Shown piece by piece: positions 38,470 through 40,824 of a DNA stretch of 40,824 nt. Numbering within the stretch: the first letter of the stretch is position 1; every line of letters starts with the position of its first letter. The position numbers were made by a program, and so were the translations under genes. The notes below the pieces were generated by a model that worked only from the letters and a program-made list of their open reading frames with translations, did no database searches and had not been told where the DNA came from. Source of the DNA: a virus; IMG/VR virus record IMGVR_UViG_3300032722_000054, positions 1 to 40,824 of that record; one strand, written 5' to 3'.

Positions 38470-40082
38470 TAGTTCATCCGACGGGCAAGCCCGGACTCAC
38501 GACGGCGGAGGTCCGGGGAACCAGGCTTGAACTTGACCAGCCCTTCGAGATTCAGGCGGGGAATTTTCTTCCCCTCGACGCGTGCTTTCGCTTGGTCCGC
38601 CTGAGTCACCTGGCTCCCCCAGTTCCAGCCGACCTTGGCCTCCCCCGGAACGACATAACGGCGTCCGTTGGGGGCGACGAGTTCGACTTTGATTAGTTCA
38701 AGAACCCGGCCGATGATTTCCGCCTCGTCAAGGCTTTCGGGATACTGGAAGGTAATCGAGTCGTAGGTCTGGGCCAACAACTCAATCCGGCGCTCGTACT
38801 TCCAGGCCCGCCAAAGGCCCAGGTTCATTCTGTCTGCTGTTGTCGATTGAGGCAAAAACGCAATAGCTTCTCGTAAAGTCGCATCATCTCCGGGTCGTCC
38901 AAAAAAATGTCTGCGACGGCCAAAAGGGGTCGTAATGGATTGGGTGGTTTGCAGCTGCTCGGCTGTCCACCTCCACCAGCGAGGGATCGCGGGGAAGGCG
39001 GGGAGGATTTCCGGAGTTCCGTTTTGGCGGTTTTCAGGGGCTCCTCGGCAATATCGTGCTTGAAATTCCTCCATAAGCGAGGTCGGGACTTTGAGGCTTC
39101 TAGCAGCAGTCCAAGCTGTTCCCATGTAGTTCGAGAGATGTGAACCCCTTTTAGCCATGTCCCGGTAGGAAAATTCTCGATAAAAATTTCTGTCGGCGAT
39201 AGCGCGATCTGCAGCTTTATTTCCTGTCCATCCGAGCCCCGGCCAAATCCGCTTAGCGTTATTCGTGTGGAGGTCTCCTCCTTCACAATTGTTAAGGAAA
39301 TCCCAGTCATTGAAAAGGCATCCGCAGAAGAATCCGACATCTCTTGCCTCCACTTGTTCAAGGTCGATTACAGCCATTCGGTAGCCGGGGTCAGCGGTGA
39401 AGACATATCTCAACCCCGGTGCGATATTTTGAGCATTCCGACCAGTTCCGAATGCGTTCTCGGAGGAGCTGGGCCTCCCCGTCTCCGTTCCAGCGATGTT
39501 ATACGCCGCGCGGAAGCGGCCATCCGGGTCGATCTCGGTCTCGAAGACTTCAAGTTGCTTCGCGAGGTCCCGAATGGTCAAGATGAGATTGACGAAAGGT
39601 CTGGCATACAAGTATTCATCTAGCTTCTCCAGAGCCTCCCGGTCTACCGAGACTCGCGGGATGCCTTTTTTCCGCAGGATGACTTCGGGGAGCCGAAGTT
39701 CGGAGTAGAAGAATTCTTTCAGCTGTTTGACTGACCTGGGGTTGAGCCCGGAGGACCAGACGGAAGTCGCCAAGGTATCCAACAACCCTTGAAGTTCCCC
39801 AATCCGGCCCCGAAGCTCCTCCGCAGCCTGACGTCTTGCCAGCTCATCCACCGCGAAGCCCCGCATCATGAGGTCGAGGTAGGGGGCCTGCAAGGCCCGC
39901 TCGAAGGAATAAATTCCAGCCCAGGAGGACTTGCTGTGGCTTGCCACCCGGTTAATCTCGTTGAATATCTCCGTCGTCAGACAGCAGTCAAGTCCGTTGT
40001 AGACCTGGAGCCCGTCATCGGCAGACAGCCGGCGTCCTCCATAGACATTCCCCTCGGCAAGCTGGCTCGTGTCAACTAACAT
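38469..40082 (-). CDS. Family A DNA polymerase, exonuclease domain mostly missing
   Basis: The 537-residue protein has all polymerase motifs: AGTETGRPSS (197-206), motif A AVIDLEQVEARD with catalytic Asp240, motif B RDMAKRGSHLSNYMG with Lys311, and motif C QTYDSITFQYP with Asp441, where the usual His before Asp is Tyr. At the N-terminus, QVYNGLDCCLTTEIF (Tyr28, Asp32) matches the last exonuclease motif (Exo III), but Exo I and II are absent. The start overlaps the DUF1937 gene (TGATG). It probably copies the phage genome without proofreading, unless an exonuclease part is supplied by another protein. There is a short extra segment around residues 347-360. Confidence 0.88.
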   Translation of the reverse strand: MLVDTSQLAEGNVYGGRRLSADDGLQVYNGLDCCLTTEIFNEINRVASHSKSSWAGIYSFERALQAPYLDLMMRGFAVDELARRQAAEELRGRIGELQGLLDTLATSVWSSGLNPRSVKQLKEFFYSELRLPEVILRKKGIPRVSVDREALEKLDEYLYARPFVNLILTIRDLAKQLEVFETEIDPDGRFRAAYNIAGTETGRPSSSENAFGTGRNAQNIAPGLRYVFTADPGYRMAVIDLEQVEARDVGFFCGCLFNDWDFLNNCEGGDLHTNNAKRIWPGLGWTGNKAADRAIADRNFYREFSYRDMAKRGSHLSNYMGTAWTAARSLKVPTSLMEEFQARYCRGAPENRQNGTPEILPAFPAIPRWWRWTAEQLQTTQSITTPFGRRRHFFGRPGDDATLREAIAFLPQSTTADRMNLGLWRAWKYERRIELLAQTYDSITFQYPESLDEAEIIGRVLELIKVELVAPNGRRYVVPGEAKVGWNWGSQVTQADQAKARVEGKKIPRLNLEGLVKFKPGSPDLRRRESGLARRMN

Positions 40083-40498
40083 CAGGCTCTCTCCACGCCA
40101 GCGACACTTGTCCCAACTTGGCCGGTCAGTCGCCAGTCCGCGTTATCGAACTGCCAACCCGCCCAGCCTTTCGGTTCAATGCCTCGGATCGGAATTTTGC
40201 GCTCGAGGGCAAAGACTAGTTCTTTCTTAAGGCCGATGGAGTCCTTCCAGCCATCAATTAGCAAGATGTACAGTCCGCTAGCTCGCTCCAGCATCGCCTG
40301 GTTGTAACCCCACCAAAAACCCGCATCGGTGGGCATTTTGAACTTGGTGCTGATCTCATGGTTGTGGATAATCGGGGAGTAGACCCAATACTTATTCCAC
40401 AGCAACCAATAAGTCGCCTTTTCGGTCTGGTCGAATCTGGCCTTGACGACCTCGGGGTCTTTGTGGGAGTACGGGCTGGCAAGGTAATAGAAACTCAT
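40082..40498 (-). CDS. DUF1937 protein (nucleoside-deoxyribosyltransferase-like)
   Basis: The 138-residue protein starts MSFYYLASPYSHKDPEVVKA, the hallmark of DUF1937, with a strand followed by SPYS and a helix. Further segments are VYSPIIHNHEIS (residues 39-50) and LYILLIDGWKDSIGLKKELV. The fold is predicted to resemble nucleoside 2-deoxyribosyltransferases, so it may act on nucleotides or nucleosides. It overlaps genes on both sides (ATGA and TGATG), directly before the polymerase, which suits a role in nucleotide supply or base modification. Activity is not shown for the family as far as I know. Confidence 0.82.
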   Translation of the reverse strand: MSFYYLASPYSHKDPEVVKARFDQTEKATYWLLWNKYWVYSPIIHNHEISTKFKMPTDAGFWWGYNQAMLERASGLYILLIDGWKDSIGLKKELVFALERKIPIRGIEPKGWAGWQFDNADWRLTGQVGTSVAGVERA

Positions 40499-40695
40499 GA
40501 TACTCTTCCTCCGGCCGCATCCCGTGCAAGATTTTTATGCGGAACGATCACGTGCTCCCTCGCGAGTCGATTTACCAGACTCTCTCTTTCATTCGCGCAA
40601 GATACCATCCAACTTCCCCAACCGATCGCCGCGTCGAAATCCTGGTCGATTTTTTTGATTCGTTCTAACATTTGCTCTATTGATTGTTTTTCCAC
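40495..40695 (-). CDS. Small helical protein, 66 aa
   Basis: A GTG start at 40695 has GGGAGGA about 8 bases upstream. The protein (MEKQSIEQMLERIKKIDQDF, with initiator Met) contains AAIGWGSWMVSCANERESLV and is helical with a basic end. It overlaps the DUF1937 start (ATGA). No family recognised. It belongs to the replication part of the leftward arm by position. Confidence 0.65.
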   Translation of the reverse strand: MEKQSIEQMLERIKKIDQDFDAAIGWGSWMVSCANERESLVNRLAREHVIVPHKNLARDAAGGRVS

Positions 40696-40733
40696 AACCT
40701 AGTCCTCCCAGGGGAACAACATGACGAATGATA

Positions 40734-40824
40734 TTATTCATCCGCCTTTACTCCAACTTCGTCGCTTCGGTGCTTTCGCATGAGTTTCCACGCGGGCTCG
40801 GAGGTATAGATGCTGCCGAGGAAG
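40734..40824 (-). CDS. C-terminal part of an ORF cut by the right edge
   Basis: The last 29 residues of a protein entering from beyond the right edge (FLGSIYTSEPAWKLMRKHRS..., ending KADE). Joined in frame to the ORF leaving the left edge, it completes a membrane helix and gives a 53-residue protein. Alternatively it could be the end of an exonuclease domain, because SIYTSEPAWK loosely recalls the segment before the last exonuclease motif of family A polymerases. The circular reading is preferred. Confidence 0.5.
   Translation of the reverse strand, partial: FLGSIYTSEPAWKLMRKHRSDEVGVKADE

Noticed and set aside
38825-39361. 178-codon frame inside the polymerase gene, same strand
   Set aside because: It lies across conserved polymerase motifs A and B in another frame. 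No motif of its own, unlike the nested zinc-ribbon frame in the HNH gene.
40734-40824. Right-edge fragment as the missing polymerase exonuclease domain
   Set aside because: SIYTSEPAWK loosely resembles that region, but the in-frame circular join to a small membrane ORF explains the fragment better. Kept only as an alternative.
38469-40824. Split intein joining polymerase parts
   Set aside because: No intein-type N- or C-terminal motifs were seen at the start of the polymerase frame or at the end of the upstream ORF.
1-40824. tRNA genes, CRISPR arrays, insertion sequences, integrase
   Set aside because: No cloverleaf with matching arms, no regularly spaced repeats, no transposase or tyrosine/serine recombinase motifs were recognised by eye. 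A tRNAscan or HMM run could still find a weak one.

Overview
The window looks like the genome, probably complete, of a P22-like short-tailed phage (podovirus) of an alphaproteobacterium, most likely a member of the Hyphomicrobiales/Rhizobiales. The phage call rests on a coherent set of virion genes: large terminase, P22-type portal, scaffold, P22-type coat, gp4-like tail accessory factor, gp10-like stabilisation protein and several DNA-ejection proteins. The host call is an inference from the GC-rich coding style, a receiver-less CtrA/OmpR-type winged-helix regulator, and small secreted proteins of a kind seen in that group. No integrase or CI-like repressor was recognised, so a lytic lifestyle is likely but not proven.

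Layout. Two arms diverge from an intergenic region at 2552-3193 that holds an AT-rich tract, iterated 10-mers and promoter-like sites. The leftward arm (minus strand) starts at 2551 and runs through tightly overlapping small genes to the left edge. The minus-strand genes entering from the right edge continue it in reading frame: a membrane-segment ORF cut at base 1 joins the ORF cut at base 40824. The window is therefore probably a circular or circularly permuted genome. That arm goes on with a DUF1937 protein, a family A DNA polymerase lacking most of its exonuclease domain, a P-loop replication ATPase, the winged-helix regulator, a secreted protein, an HNH cassette with its own sigma70-type promoter, and three small genes. 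It ends at 35085, tail to tail with the rightward arm.

The rightward arm (3194-35088) begins with two small separately terminated genes, then a roughly 400-base stretch packed with inverted repeats just ahead of the putative small terminase (4632-5366). Next come tail fibre/tailspike genes, a lysis module (DUF1906 hydrolase, holin-like protein, class 3 lipase, membrane proteins), a second fibre cluster, then the large terminase, portal, virion M15 peptidase, scaffold, coat, tail and ejection genes. Many neighbours share ATGA, GTGA or TGATG stop/start overlaps, so most of the arm is probably translated as coupled operons.

The most unusual points are: (1) five fibre-type proteins with clear Sec signal peptides and cysteine-rich bodies, in a cluster with other exported proteins; (2) the structured element before the small terminase and a second multi-hairpin leader before the coat gene; (3) a zinc-ribbon gene with its own ribosome site nested in another frame of the HNH gene; (4) a polymerase keeping only the last exonuclease motif; (5) a sulfotransferase-like plus GNAT-like fusion among the virion genes; (6) a three-copy palindromic site, TTTGA-N3-TCAAA preceded by CCATRG, oriented with transcription of both arms.
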